Shown one piece after another: positions 8,611-17,044 of a DNA stretch of 64,000 bases. The notes under the pieces were generated by a model that was not told the origin of the DNA, did no database searches, and saw nothing but the letters and a program-made list of their open reading frames with translations. This DNA comes from Jeotgalibacillus marinus (GTDB lineage Bacteria; Bacillota; Bacilli; Bacillales; Jeotgalibacillaceae), in NCBI RefSeq assembly GCF_040801915.1, contig NZ_JBFMIA010000007.1, positions 1 to 64,000 of the forward strand. The letters are read 5' to 3'. The translations under genes and the position numbers were made by a program. The first letter of the stretch is position 1. Each line of letters opens with the position of its first letter.

Positions 8611-8736
8611 AAAAGCGGAAGCGGCTGGGCTCATTTGCCCCAAACAATCATAACACGCACAACACAAGTAAGCACTTTTCGTCTACCGGGTTGTATCGCT
8701 TATGACCTCGAGGGATTACCCGTTTGCGTTGGGTAA
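8611..8736. repeat. Dispersed intergenic repeat, copy A
   Basis: About 126 bases starting AAAAGCGGAAGCGGCTGGG and ending with CCCGTTTGCGTTGGG. It shares order and blocks (ACAAG, CTTTT, CGCTTATGAC, ACC then CGTTTGCG) with the segment at 13093-13210. Its ends are imperfectly complementary. It looks like a noncoding miniature repeat; no open frame is present. Confidence 0.55.
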
Positions 8737-8782
8737 CAGTAAAAACGGCTCGGCCATCATGCTAACTTCAAGATAAAATACA

Positions 8783-8813
8783 TAAAAAAACCTGTTGAAA
8801 TTCACCAACAGGT
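8783..8813 (-). terminator. Terminator after ntdP (ygaC)
   Basis: CCTGTTG/CAACAGG stem followed by a seven-T run on the minus strand. Confidence 0.85.
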
Positions 8814-8826
8814 AAAAAATAAATGA

Positions 8827-9372
8827 TTATTCTTTTTGGCGATATCTTTTTTGAAATAAATATCTACTATACCACACATCGATAAAATCAGGGGCAAATG
8901 GACCTCTACGTTGCTTAATCCACCGAATCAATTTGTTCACATTGCGCTGTAAAATATGGTCAATAACATTCGGGTACCCCATCTGCTTACGGTGATCTTC
9001 GTATTCATCTTCATCAAGAAGCGTATACGACATATCTGGGTAGACTTTAATGTCCAAATCATAGTCAATGTATTTTAGTGCTTCTTCATCATAAACGAAC
9101 GGCGAGCTTAAATTACAATAATAGTAAACGCCATCTTCTCTCAGCATACAAATAATATTAAACCAGTGCTCCGCATGAAAATAACAGATGGCTGGTTCTC
9201 TTGTAAGCCACGTTCTGCCATCTGACTCTGTTACAACAGTGCGATCATTTCCACCGATGACAATATTCCGCGTTCCTTTAAGGACCGTGGTTTCTTGCCA
9301 GACACGATGGATCAGTCCGTCATGTTTGTAGCTATGTATTTGTATACGTTGCCCTTCAACCGGTAGCGTCAA
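8827..9372 (-). CDS. ntdP: Nucleoside tri-/diphosphatase of the DUF402 family (YgaC)
   Basis: A 181-residue protein closely following B. subtilis YgaC: IQIHSYKHDG, NDRTVVTESDGRTW, REPAICYFH and SSPFVYDEEALKYIDYDLD. The family hydrolyses nucleoside tri- and diphosphates in a metal-dependent way; the DYDLDIKVYPD and DEDEYEDH segments supply acidic ligands. The start is TTG at 9372, preceded by a weak AGGCGATGG. It is transcribed alone, with its own terminator. Confidence 0.9.
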   Translation of the reverse strand: MTLPVEGQRIQIHSYKHDGLIHRVWQETTVLKGTRNIVIGGNDRTVVTESDGRTWLTREPAICYFHAEHWFNIICMLREDGVYYYCNLSSPFVYDEEALKYIDYDLDIKVYPDMSYTLLDEDEYEDHRKQMGYPNVIDHILQRNVNKLIRWIKQRRGPFAPDFIDVWYSRYLFQKRYRQKE

Positions 9373-9470
9373 TGTCCATCGCCTGCCTTTATACAGCTTA
9401 GTAATTTTTTCCTAACGTTTTGATTAGGACCCGCTCGTGTGTGTATTTTTCCATTATACCCTTTTATACA

Positions 9471-9511
9471 AAAAAGAGCCACCGAGACACAGTGATAGCT
9501 CTTTCATTTTA
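9471..9511. terminator. Possible terminator
   Basis: AAAGAGC/GCTCTTT arms, extendable with one mismatch, followed on the plus strand by T-rich sequence. The gene it serves is not clear. The rest of 9373-9670 holds no gene I can support. Confidence 0.5.
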
Positions 9512-9678
9512 AAATTGTTTGTTGTATTTATGAGTACGAAAACTTATTTATGAATGAAAGGATGTAATCACTCCTCTCTTTTTTAATACATTCATTGGGG
9601 AATTGCTAAATTATGTAGCATTGTCTCTTCAACAGCGCAAAGTTTTCTTTCTTCTATAGCCATTGTTTTTCAAAGTTC

Positions 9679-9709
9679 AAAAGCCGCTCCAATCCATGGG
9701 GCGGCTTTT
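9679..9709 (-). terminator. Terminator after the SASP gene
   Basis: 12-bp stem AAAAGCCGCTCC / GGGGCGGCTTTT with one G-T type mismatch, 25 bases after the SASP stop on the minus strand. Confidence 0.85.
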
Positions 9710-9733
9710 GCTTATAAATTACTGATTAATTTG

Positions 9734-9937
9734 TTATTGATTATATTGGTTAGCATTTGTAGAAGCATTGGCTTTTTTAGCTTCAGCTTTTTTGTTTTGT
9801 CTTTTTACTTCAGCAGCATTTGTTTCAGATGCAAACTCCGTGCTATATTCATTGTTCGCACCGGCAGTTTGAGTGTTTTGATTCTTTACTTTTTCGATGT
9901 TCGTCCCCGCCGTTGTTTTGTTCGTTTGTTTTTTCAT
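9734..9937 (-). CDS. sspE: Gamma-type small acid-soluble spore protein
   Basis: A 67-residue, Asn/Ala/Lys/Gln-rich protein with the TEFASET cleavage motif recognised by the germination protease GPR. Gamma SASPs do not bind DNA and are an amino-acid store in the spore. B. subtilis SspE has two repeats and two cleavage sites; here one TEFASET motif is seen, so it is a short version. I chose the ATG at 9937, ten bases after GGAGG, over the one at 9943, which is too close to the site. It lies next to fabL, as sspE does next to ygaA in Bacillus. Confidence 0.88.
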   Translation of the reverse strand: MKKQTNKTTAGTNIEKVKNQNTQTAGANNEYSTEFASETNAAEVKRQNKKAEAKKANASTNANQYNQ

Positions 9938-9996
9938 TATCATCTCACCTCCACGTAGTTAATGTAACCCGTTAGAAGTGACTCTATACAAATTTT

Positions 9997-10743
9997 TTAA
10001 ACGAGTAATGAACGGCCCCCATCAACAATAATTGTCTGGCCACGAATCATGGATGCATCTTCAGAAACGAGGAATAGGACAGTTTTAACCAAGTCTTCTA
10101 TCTCGACCATTCGCCCAGCAGGTGTTTTACTTCGTGCGTCTTCAAGCAGTTCTTCACGATTTGGAAAGTGTTTGAGTGCATCCGTATCGACAGCACCGCC
10201 CGACACAGCATTCACAACAATGTTCTTCGGTGAAAGCTCAACAGCTAAATATCTCGTAAGTGCTTCTAGTGCTGCTTTTGACACACCCACCGTCGTATAG
10301 TTGTCCAAATATCGAATCGAACCTAATGAAGAAATGCTTACAATTTTACCGCCTTCTTCTGGCATTAACTTCGTTGCTTCTTGTGCGCAGAACAAAAGGG
10401 CTTTACTGTTAATATTCATTGTCCAATTCCAATGAGATTCTTCTAGCTCCATTGCAGGTCTTAAAACGCCTGATGCTGCATTATTGATGAAAATATCTAG
10501 CCTACCGAAATGTTCTTTTACCTCTTGAAACATTTTTTGGATTTTTTCTACATCACCAACGTTTGCCCGAACAACGATTGCTTTTTGACCAAGCTGTTCG
10601 ATCTCTGCCGCTGTATCAAGAGCCGCTTGTTTGCTTCTTGCATAGTTGACAACAATATCGTAACCTTTTGCTGCTAACGAGAGGGCAATCGCTTTTCCGA
10701 CTCCTCTACTACTCCCTGTTACAAGTGCTACTTTATTTGACAT
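9997..10743 (-). CDS. fabL: Enoyl-[acyl-carrier-protein] reductase FabL
   Basis: A 248-residue SDR reducing trans-2-enoyl-ACP with NADPH in fatty acid elongation. It has the Rossmann motif TGSSRGVGKAIA, NNAASG, and a Tyr-x6-Lys-type active site in the FabL spacing (SLGSIRYLDNYTTVGVSKAALE). The C-terminus SMIRGQTIIVDGG is typical. The ATG at 10743 follows GGAGAG by six bases. Position between the SASP gene and mutY matches B. subtilis ygaA. Confidence 0.9.
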   Translation of the reverse strand: MSNKVALVTGSSRGVGKAIALSLAAKGYDIVVNYARSKQAALDTAAEIEQLGQKAIVVRANVGDVEKIQKMFQEVKEHFGRLDIFINNAASGVLRPAMELEESHWNWTMNINSKALLFCAQEATKLMPEEGGKIVSISSLGSIRYLDNYTTVGVSKAALEALTRYLAVELSPKNIVVNAVSGGAVDTDALKHFPNREELLEDARSKTPAGRMVEIEDLVKTVLFLVSEDASMIRGQTIIVDGGRSLLV

Positions 10744-10762
10744 GCTGTTCTCTCCAATCAAT

Positions 10763-11863
10763 TTATTTATTTAAAAGATGTTGTCTCCAAATTTTCCTGT
10801 GTGAAACAGGTAGAGCGATCTCTTCAATTTCCTGCTCTGTTTTCCAAGCTGCGCGCTGGTATAAATTTGTTTCTTGCGTGTTAAGGTCTGCAGTGAACAC
10901 AAGCATTTTCCAAGTTAAATGAGAAAACACATGATCTTGTTTCATCCACGGTTCTTTTTGAACGATTGCTTCAAGTCCAAAATCTACTTTTAAAAATTCT
11001 TGAATTTGAACAGAAGTCGGTGCGTTTTGCTGATCTTCTAAATTCGGAAATTCCCATAAATTTGCGAGCAAACCATGAGATGGTCGTTGATTTACCAACC
11101 ATTCCCCCTCTTGATTTTGTACGATGACTGTCAGAATATCAATCATCTTTGTTGATTTTTTACGCGTTTTTACTGGCAATTCGCTTTGAATTCCTTCCGC
11201 AAATGCTAAACAATGTTCATTAACTGGGCATAATAAGCACGAAGGGGACGTTGGTGAACATATAAGTGCCCCTAGCTCCATCAATGCTTGGTTAAAGTAT
11301 GAAGGATTGTGTTCAGCGATTAAATGACGGACAGCTTCTTCAAATATTTTTCTAGACGATGCTTTTGATATGTCATCCCATATTCCAAGTACACGTGACA
11401 ATACACGCATGACATTGCCATCGACTGCTGGTTCAGGAATTCCGTATGCGATGCTTAAAATCGCTCCTGCAGTGTAGGGACCTACCCCTTTTAATGATGA
11501 AATTTCTTTTGGTGTATTGGGCACTGTCCCACCATATTGTTCATGTACTTCTCTCACTGCACTTTGCAAGTTTCGAGCTCTTGAATAATACCCAAGCCCT
11601 TCCCAAGCTTTCAACACCTTTTCTTCTGGTGCATAAGCGAGTGTTTCAATCGTTGGAAAAAGTTCCATAAAGCGATTGTAGAAAGGAATCACCGTATCAA
11701 CTCTTGTTTGTTGGAGCATAATTTCTGATACCCATACACGATAAGGATCTTGATTTTGTCGCCAAGGAAGTTCGCGCATTTCGTTTTCGAACCATTCAAT
11801 AAGATCTTTTTGAAAAGAATATTTATTGACTTTCAATAGTTGCTGGTCAAAATTTTTATTCAT
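10763..11863 (-). CDS. mutY: A/G-specific adenine glycosylase MutY
   Basis: A 366-residue base-excision repair enzyme removing A mispaired with 8-oxoG. It has the catalytic Glu in VSEIMLQQTRV, the helix-hairpin-helix LKGVGPYTAGAI, the catalytic Asp in VDGNVMRVLSR, and the 4Fe-4S pattern C-x6-C-x2-C-x5-C (CSPTSPSCLLCPVNEHC). The C-terminal NUDIX-like domain recognises 8-oxoG (HVFSHLTW). The ATG at 11863 follows CGGAGG; the upstream in-frame extension is unsupported. Confidence 0.95.
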   Translation of the reverse strand: MNKNFDQQLLKVNKYSFQKDLIEWFENEMRELPWRQNQDPYRVWVSEIMLQQTRVDTVIPFYNRFMELFPTIETLAYAPEEKVLKAWEGLGYYSRARNLQSAVREVHEQYGGTVPNTPKEISSLKGVGPYTAGAILSIAYGIPEPAVDGNVMRVLSRVLGIWDDISKASSRKIFEEAVRHLIAEHNPSYFNQALMELGALICSPTSPSCLLCPVNEHCLAFAEGIQSELPVKTRKKSTKMIDILTVIVQNQEGEWLVNQRPSHGLLANLWEFPNLEDQQNAPTSVQIQEFLKVDFGLEAIVQKEPWMKQDHVFSHLTWKMLVFTADLNTQETNLYQRAAWKTEQEIEEIALPVSHRKIWRQHLLNK

Positions 11864-12107
11864 TTTTGTTCCTCCGTAGTGTGACACTAGGCTGCCTAAT
11901 AGGAATAAACTAAGAAAAGATCGACATCCACCCAATCATAATCTTTGTAACGAATTATTTGTACAGCCGCTTGCGCTTTTGTTTATGTATGCATAGTTTT
12001 AGTAAATACAACAAATTCAGCCCTGATAAGCATAAGTTCTTATATTTTTCACATGTTAAACTACCTTTAAGTGGTACATCAACTTGTTACAAAAAGGAGG
12101 GTTTATT

Positions 12108-13094
12108 TTGGACACAGGAACGCATATCGTCATGGGGTTTGCCCTCGGTGGATTAGCTACCATTGATCCTGTTGTGGCAAATGACCCTGCCACAGCACAA
12201 GGCGTGTTAATTGGTGTTATCATTGGCTCCCTAGCCCCAGATGCTGATACCGTTTTAAAGCTAAGAAATAACGCTGTTTATATTCGACACCATCGTGGGT
12301 TTACTCACTCTATACCAGCAGTAATACTTTGGCCTCTTGGCATTCTCACTGTCCTATATCCTTTTTATCCTGATGCGAACTTATTGCATTTATGGTTATG
12401 GATATTATTATCCATTTTCTTACATGTATTTGTTGATATTTTTAATTCATATGGAACGCAAGCGCTCAGACCCTTTTCATCTAAGTGGGTAGCTCTTGGT
12501 GTGATCAACACCTTTGATCCTTTTATATTCGGCATGCACGTTATCGGGTTAATAATTTGGGGGCTTGGTGCAGATCCCGTTTTGACATTTCTAACTATGT
12601 ATGCGGTCATAATCGGATATTACATCGTACGGGTTTTGCTACAAGCAGCAGTCAGGCATTCCATTAAGAGTACCATACCAAAGGCTGACAGTGTCATTAT
12701 CGCACCTACCATGCGTTTTTACCATTGGAGAATTGCTGCACAAACTAAAGAGCATTTTTATGTGGGGCGTGCTTATGGTAGATCTATTACCATTTTTGAT
12801 AAATTCAATCGTAAACCAGTCCCAGATACCGCTATTTTTAACAAAGCGCAAACCGATAAAAATGTAAACGCGTTTTTATCATTCTCTCCTCTATACCGTT
12901 GGGAACTTGAAGAAAAAGACGATCAATACGAAGTACGGTTTATTGATTTAAGATATCGTAGTAACGATCATTACCCATTTGTTGCGGTTGTGCAGATGGA
13001 TCTTGATTTAAATATATTGAGCTCGTACACTGGTTGGATCTTTAGTGAAGAAAAGTTACGTAAAAAGTTAAGTTTTCTTCATAAGAAAGAATAA
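12108..13094 (+). CDS. yfhP: Membrane-bound metal-dependent hydrolase family protein YfhP
   Basis: A 328-residue YdjM/DUF457-family protein. The N-terminal membrane domain carries conserved acid and His residues (THIVMG, LAPDADT, HHRGFTHS, HVFVDIFNSYG) expected to bind metal. A soluble C-terminal domain follows. I chose the TTG at 12108, seven bases after AAAGGAGGG. Family members are linked to membrane lipid or DNA-damage processes, but the reaction is not established. It is divergent from mutY, as in B. subtilis. Confidence 0.85.
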   Translation: MDTGTHIVMGFALGGLATIDPVVANDPATAQGVLIGVIIGSLAPDADTVLKLRNNAVYIRHHRGFTHSIPAVILWPLGILTVLYPFYPDANLLHLWLWILLSIFLHVFVDIFNSYGTQALRPFSSKWVALGVINTFDPFIFGMHVIGLIIWGLGADPVLTFLTMYAVIIGYYIVRVLLQAAVRHSIKSTIPKADSVIIAPTMRFYHWRIAAQTKEHFYVGRAYGRSITIFDKFNRKPVPDTAIFNKAQTDKNVNAFLSFSPLYRWELEEKDDQYEVRFIDLRYRSNDHYPFVAVVQMDLDLNILSSYTGWIFSEEKLRKKLSFLHKKE

Positions 13095-13210
13095 AAGTGG
13101 AATCAGCTTTTTTGGCTAAGACAAACATAGAGCGCTACAAGATAGACGCTTTTTTCCTATTGGGCGAGATGGCTTATGACTCTAAGACTAACCGCTTGCG
13201 CTTGATGAAG
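13093..13210. repeat. Dispersed intergenic repeat, copy B
   Basis: About 118 bases beginning AAAAGTGGAATCAGC and ending CCGCTTGCGCTTG. It matches copy A at 8611-8736 in block order. The end of this copy is nearly complementary to the start of copy A (AAAGCGGAAGCGG), as expected of an inverted-end element. Confidence 0.55.
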
Positions 13211-13300
13211 AACTAAACTCATTAAAGTTCCACACAACGTGTTGAGTAGATAATTTACTTTCAAAAGAACTATTAAAGGCTATATTTTCACCCAAAGAAT

Positions 13301-13326
13301 AAGGACCTAATCTCTGGTCCTTTTTT
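13301..13326 (+). terminator. Terminator in gene-poor region
   Basis: AAGGACC/GGTCCTT stem, eight-base loop, then six T. It probably ends the yfhP transcript, 200 bases after its stop. Confidence 0.75.
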
Positions 13327-13558
13327 ATCTGCCTTGACCAACTAGAGTCAATCTTTAGTGAAGAAGAACAATAGGGTGAGAGTTGTATGTCTTTTAATAG
13401 TCAGTAGCTTGGGTATATGTGGTTGTTAATATTTTTATTTATTCAAGATCTTGTCTTTAAATACTTTTTTTAGCTAATGGAAGAAGTAGGACTGCGAATA
13501 TAACCAATCAGTTTAATTCAAAGGGATGCCTGGATAGATTGACAATCACGCAAATAAA

Positions 13559-13582
13559 AAGACCAGCTTATAAGCTGGTCTT
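13559..13582. terminator. Palindromic terminator-like hairpin
   Basis: AAGACCAGC TTATAA GCTGGTCTT is a perfect 24-base palindrome. A run of A precedes it, giving T on the minus strand; it may end leftward transcription of the Rap-like remnant. Confidence 0.6.
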
Positions 13583-13655
13583 AGCTAAACGAGTACGTTA
13601 CACCTTTCGTTTTATGCAAGATATTAAGGGACTAGGCTTCGGGATTCATTTTTCA

Positions 13656-13745
13656 CTAACTCTTCATGGTCCGTTGCAGAATCATCAATAGTTTGTAGAA
13701 CGCTAAACCGACTAATCCGCTAATCACTACAATACAGATAGACAT
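13656..13745 (-). CDS. Possible 29-residue hydrophobic peptide (Phr-like position)
   Basis: A short frame with an ATG at 13745 encodes a hydrophobic segment (VVISGLVGLAF) and a short basic tail (LQRTMKS). It overlaps the end of the Rap-like frame, the usual position of phr genes. Its own ribosome site is poor; AAGGAGG is better placed for an ATG 16 bases upstream in another frame that soon stops. This suggests a damaged peptide gene. Confidence 0.3.
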   Translation of the reverse strand: MSICIVVISGLVGLAFYKLLMILQRTMKS

Positions 13746-13950
13746 CTTTTAGAAATTTCATAAGCCAGTTCCTCCTTCGAGAGTAATGGCTTGGACTTGT
13801 CGTCATATTCCTGAAATATGTTCAGATATTCCAGTGCCTTTTTATAGTCTCCTTTATTTTTTAAAAAATTGGAGACACATTGCGCAACCTCCGCAACTTC
13901 ATAAAAAAGTTCCTGTTCTTTTAAAAGTTCTATATGAATATTTACTATAG
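13727..13950 (-). pseudogene. C-terminal fragment resembling a Rap/TPR phosphatase
   Basis: An open frame without a start codon encodes helical TPR-like sequence: ELFYEVAEVAQC, then NKGDYKKALEYLNIFQEY, then SKEELAYEISKRC. This resembles the last TPR helices of Rap aspartate phosphatases, which end near a KGECLYE-type segment. A stop codon lies just upstream, so the N-terminal part is gone. The assignment rests on pattern only. Confidence 0.4.
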
Positions 13951-13959
13951 TTCTTTATA

Positions 13960-14483
13960 TATATAACGCAAAGCATATGTCAGATAATAAATACAGAAAG
14001 TTCTATTTATTTAGTTATTTAGTCATGTGAATCACTCTATCATATGCATAAAAACGAAAAAAAAATTCATTTTATTACATTTTTCTAAAAATGTTGTCGA
14101 TGCATGCAAAACTTTGTTAGAATGATAAAAGTAAAAAATTCTGGTTCTTTTCATCTTGTTCATTTTTTCTATATTAACTATAGCGAATGGAAGGATTCGG
14201 ATGCAAAATCATTTGATAGAAACGTAGAATCTATATGGACTATTCTATTGACAGTCTGTGGTGCCCTCCCAATCAATTTATGTATGAATGTAACTTCAAT
14301 TCGGACAAACTTCACCTGTGTCTGTCCAAAGTTTATACATTAACTATTGGGAATAGCTTCAAGATACAGAAGAAAAAGATTCATTCAGCCTCTATATTCT
14401 CTATTTTTTTTGTTCCAAAGCCGTTTTTTTTACTATTATTTTTAGAAAATTTCATAGATTAAGAAAGGGGTTTACACTACACG
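13960..14483. other. Long AT-rich region upstream of the AbgT gene
   Basis: It contains the promoter at 14094-14123 and about 350 bases of untranslated leader before the AbgT start. A 79-codon frame (14104-14343) has no ribosome site and unusual composition; I do not call it. No recognised riboswitch was found. Confidence 0.5.
14094..14123 (+). promoter_or_regulatory. Predicted promoter of the AbgT gene
   Basis: TTGTCG, an 18-base spacer and TAGAAT with a TG extension two bases upstream of it. It would give an unusually long leader. Confidence 0.45.
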
Positions 14484-16031
14484 ATGGAATCGACACCTAC
14501 GAAACGCGGATTAGTAATGCGTTCTTTAGATTCAATAGAACGTACTGGTAATAAACTTCCGCACCCAGTAACATTGTTTGCAATCTTTTCATTATTGATC
14601 ATTATTTTTTCAGGTGTATTTGCTAGCCTTGATGTACAAGTAGATGATCCATTAAATGAAGGCGAAGTTCTTCAAGTAAAAAGTCTTTGGAGCTCCGAAG
14701 GAATTGCCTATATTTTTGAAAGTGCCGTAACAAACTTCACCAGCTTTGCTCCACTTGGGACGGTATTAGTTACGATGATTGGTATCGGTCTCGCAGAGAG
14801 ATCCGGCCTAATCAGTGCAGCATTACGTGGACTTGTTACTTCTGTACCTAGGCAGCTAATGACTGCTGCTCTTGTTTTTGGAGGAATTATGTCCTCTATG
14901 GCTGCAGATGCAGGGTATGTAGTATTAGTGCCGCTTGGTGCCGTTATATTTGCTGGCTTAGGACGGCATCCTTTAGCAGGTCTAGCTGCGGCTTTTGCAG
15001 GGGTTTCAGCAGGGTTCAGTGCAAATTTATTATTAACCTCACTTGATCCGCTATTAGGTGGTCTAACTCAAGAAGCGGCAGCGACGGTGAATCCGGATTA
15101 TGCTGCAAACATGAACTATATGATGAACTATTACTTTATGGCAATTTCTGTTTTTGTTCTTACAATTGTAGGTACATTCGTTACAGATAAAATTGTCGAG
15201 CCGCGTCTTGGGGAATATAAAGGGGCGTATAAAGGGGACGCGGGTTACCTAAAGCCAGAAGAGAAAAAAGGCTTATGGGCAGCACTATTTTCCTTCATCG
15301 CTACAATGGCGGTTATATCCTTATTGGTCGTACCATCTTGGGGACCGTTACGTGGAGATGGAACAATTCTTGAAGCGCCATTTTTCCATACACTTGTTCC
15401 TGTCATTTTAATTATGTTCTTTATTCCTGGTTTAGTATATGGAATGATTACAAAGTCCATTAAAAATGATAAAGATGTGGCAAACCAACTGTCTGATACG
15501 ATGGCAACGATGGGTGCCTATATCGTTCTCGCTTTCGTAGCCGGACAATTTATTGCGTACTTTAATGAAACAAACTTAGGGATTGTAATGGCTGTTAATG
15601 GAGCTGAATTCATTGAAGGTCTTGGCTTTGATAGCGGAAATCTTTTCATGAGCATCATGCTGATATTAATATTCATTATAGTTGCAGGCGTCATTAACTT
15701 GTTTATCGGGAGTTCCTCTGCCAAATGGGCAATTATGGCCCCTGTATTTGTACCAATGATGATGGGGCTCGGATATTCTCCAGAGTTAACACAGTTAGCA
15801 TACCGTATCGCTGACTCTACAACGAATATTATTTCTCCACTAATGCCATACTTTGCAATCGTTATTGCGTTTGCGCAAAAGTATGATAAAAAAGTAGGAA
15901 TTGGTACACTGATGTCTTCAATGATTCCATACTCTATCTTTTTCACCATTGTGTGGGTAGTTATGTTAATTATTTGGATGTTAACAGGTCTACCACTTGG
16001 ACCAAACGCACCGATTGACTATGTAGGTTAA
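14484..16031 (+). CDS. AbgT family transporter
   Basis: A 515-residue integral membrane protein with about 12 helices. It matches the AbgT family: N-terminal LDSIERTGNKLPHPVTLFAIF, SSMAADAGYVVLVPLGA, AGVSAGFSANLLLTSLDPLL, and the C-terminal SSSAKWAIMAPVFVPMMM with IADSTTNIISPLMPYF. E. coli AbgT imports p-aminobenzoyl-glutamate; other members export sulfonamides or PABA. The true substrate here is unknown. An AGAAAGGGG ribosome site precedes the ATG. No peptidase gene (abgAB) is adjacent. Confidence 0.92.
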   Translation: MESTPTKRGLVMRSLDSIERTGNKLPHPVTLFAIFSLLIIIFSGVFASLDVQVDDPLNEGEVLQVKSLWSSEGIAYIFESAVTNFTSFAPLGTVLVTMIGIGLAERSGLISAALRGLVTSVPRQLMTAALVFGGIMSSMAADAGYVVLVPLGAVIFAGLGRHPLAGLAAAFAGVSAGFSANLLLTSLDPLLGGLTQEAAATVNPDYAANMNYMMNYYFMAISVFVLTIVGTFVTDKIVEPRLGEYKGAYKGDAGYLKPEEKKGLWAALFSFIATMAVISLLVVPSWGPLRGDGTILEAPFFHTLVPVILIMFFIPGLVYGMITKSIKNDKDVANQLSDTMATMGAYIVLAFVAGQFIAYFNETNLGIVMAVNGAEFIEGLGFDSGNLFMSIMLILIFIIVAGVINLFIGSSSAKWAIMAPVFVPMMMGLGYSPELTQLAYRIADSTTNIISPLMPYFAIVIAFAQKYDKKVGIGTLMSSMIPYSIFFTIVWVVMLIIWMLTGLPLGPNAPIDYVG

Positions 16032-16068
16032 TCGGATATATATAAAGCGTTTGTTTGTTTTGAACGAT

Positions 16069-16118
16069 CCCCCGAATGATGGGCACTTTTAAAAAGTCCC
16101 TTAATTCGGGGTTTTTTT
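16069..16118 (+). terminator. Terminator after the AbgT gene
   Basis: CCCCGAAT/ATTCGGGG stem enclosing a further GGG..ACTTTT hairpin, followed by seven T. Confidence 0.88.
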
Positions 16119-16159
16119 GTTTTTTAGGAGAGACATATTTTAATCAAACAAGAAAAATC

Positions 16160-16201
16160 AGGCTGCCATTGCTCCAAAAAAATTGGAGGCAATGGCAGCC
16201 T
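16160..16201. terminator. Strong hairpin downstream of yfhJ
   Basis: AGGCTGCCATTG / CAATGGCAGCCT plus inner CTCC/GGAG, followed on the minus strand by GATTTTTC. It probably terminates the yfhH-yfhJ transcript. Confidence 0.75.
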
Positions 16202-16257
16202 AAAAGAATGTTTTATCTGTGTCTCATATTGCTAGGTAAGTTCAGTCTTCAGCCTTT

Positions 16258-16527
16258 TTAATGTTTTGTATCTTCATCATCACTCAACAACTTGGCGTAT
16301 TTTGGATTCATGGCGGCAACCTCATGGAGACGTGATCCATAATTTTGAATCCACTGTCTGACGACGCGCTCAGTTACTTCTTGCCCTTGGTAATCGTGAC
16401 CCGCCTTGGCATAGGTTGCTTCAAAATCTTCCCACAAGAGTTCGACCAGAATTTGTGCTTTTGAACGTGACAACACTGTGTTTTTTTCAAGAAGAAGCGC
16501 AACTAATTGTTCTTTACCACCGCTCAT
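16258..16527 (-). CDS. yfhJ: WVELL-domain protein YfhJ
   Basis: An 89-residue protein of the small WVELL family, named for a motif that reads ILVELLWEDFEATYAKAG here (about residues 26-43). Function is unknown. It overlaps the preceding yfhH by four bases (ATGA), so the two are translationally coupled. The same pair lies beside recX in B. subtilis. Confidence 0.88.
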   Translation of the reverse strand: MSGGKEQLVALLLEKNTVLSRSKAQILVELLWEDFEATYAKAGHDYQGQEVTERVVRQWIQNYGSRLHEVAAMNPKYAKLLSDDEDTKH

Positions 16528-16862
16528 GACTGCTCTCCTCCAGATGAAACTTCAAGTATGGATATTGGTAATGCTTCAAGCTTTCTTTCACCTTTCAATC
16601 GATACCCCCATGCAAATACTCCATTTAAATAATCGATTTTAAAGTAGCTGCCCAGGTCGTTTTTAATAGCGTAAACGGCACCGGCTTCAAATTTTTTCGG
16701 GTCTAATAAATAAGACTGGGCCATAATGGCTTTGCGTTCAAGAACGGCAAATTCATTTACGATCCCTAATTGCTCTGCTTTTCGAGCTTTTTCTTTTAAC
16801 GTAGCAATCTCTTGGTTTAATTCATATTCTGACATTGTACTGTATCTTTTTTCTGTTGACAC
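16524..16862 (-). CDS. yfhH: DUF1811 protein YfhH
   Basis: A 112-residue soluble protein matching YfhH: EKRYSTMSEYELNQEIA, then KARKAEQLGIVNEFAVLERK, then YLNGVFAWGYR and ALPISIL. A GTG at 16862 follows GAGGTG by six bases and gives the usual N-terminus. The family has an SH3-like fold in a solved structure, but its role is unknown. It is co-transcribed with yfhJ. Confidence 0.87.
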   Translation of the reverse strand: MSTEKRYSTMSEYELNQEIATLKEKARKAEQLGIVNEFAVLERKAIMAQSYLLDPKKFEAGAVYAIKNDLGSYFKIDYLNGVFAWGYRLKGERKLEALPISILEVSSGGEQS

Positions 16863-17044
16863 AATAAGCACCTCACTCTGTTAACAGTATAGTAAAAAAT
16901 CAGGTTAAAACAAACTGGATTGAATAGAATCAATTAAAAAATACTTGTTGGCTACTATGTACCATTAAGTATTTTTGATTTATGTTATTCCATCACTGAA
17001 AATGAAACACACTTCGCTCCAATGCTTACCCATTCTTGTCGTCC

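Noticed and set aside
14104..14343. 79-codon plus-strand frame upstream of the AbgT gene
   Set aside because: No ribosome site, odd composition with many Cys and Asn, and it lies in the leader after the promoter.
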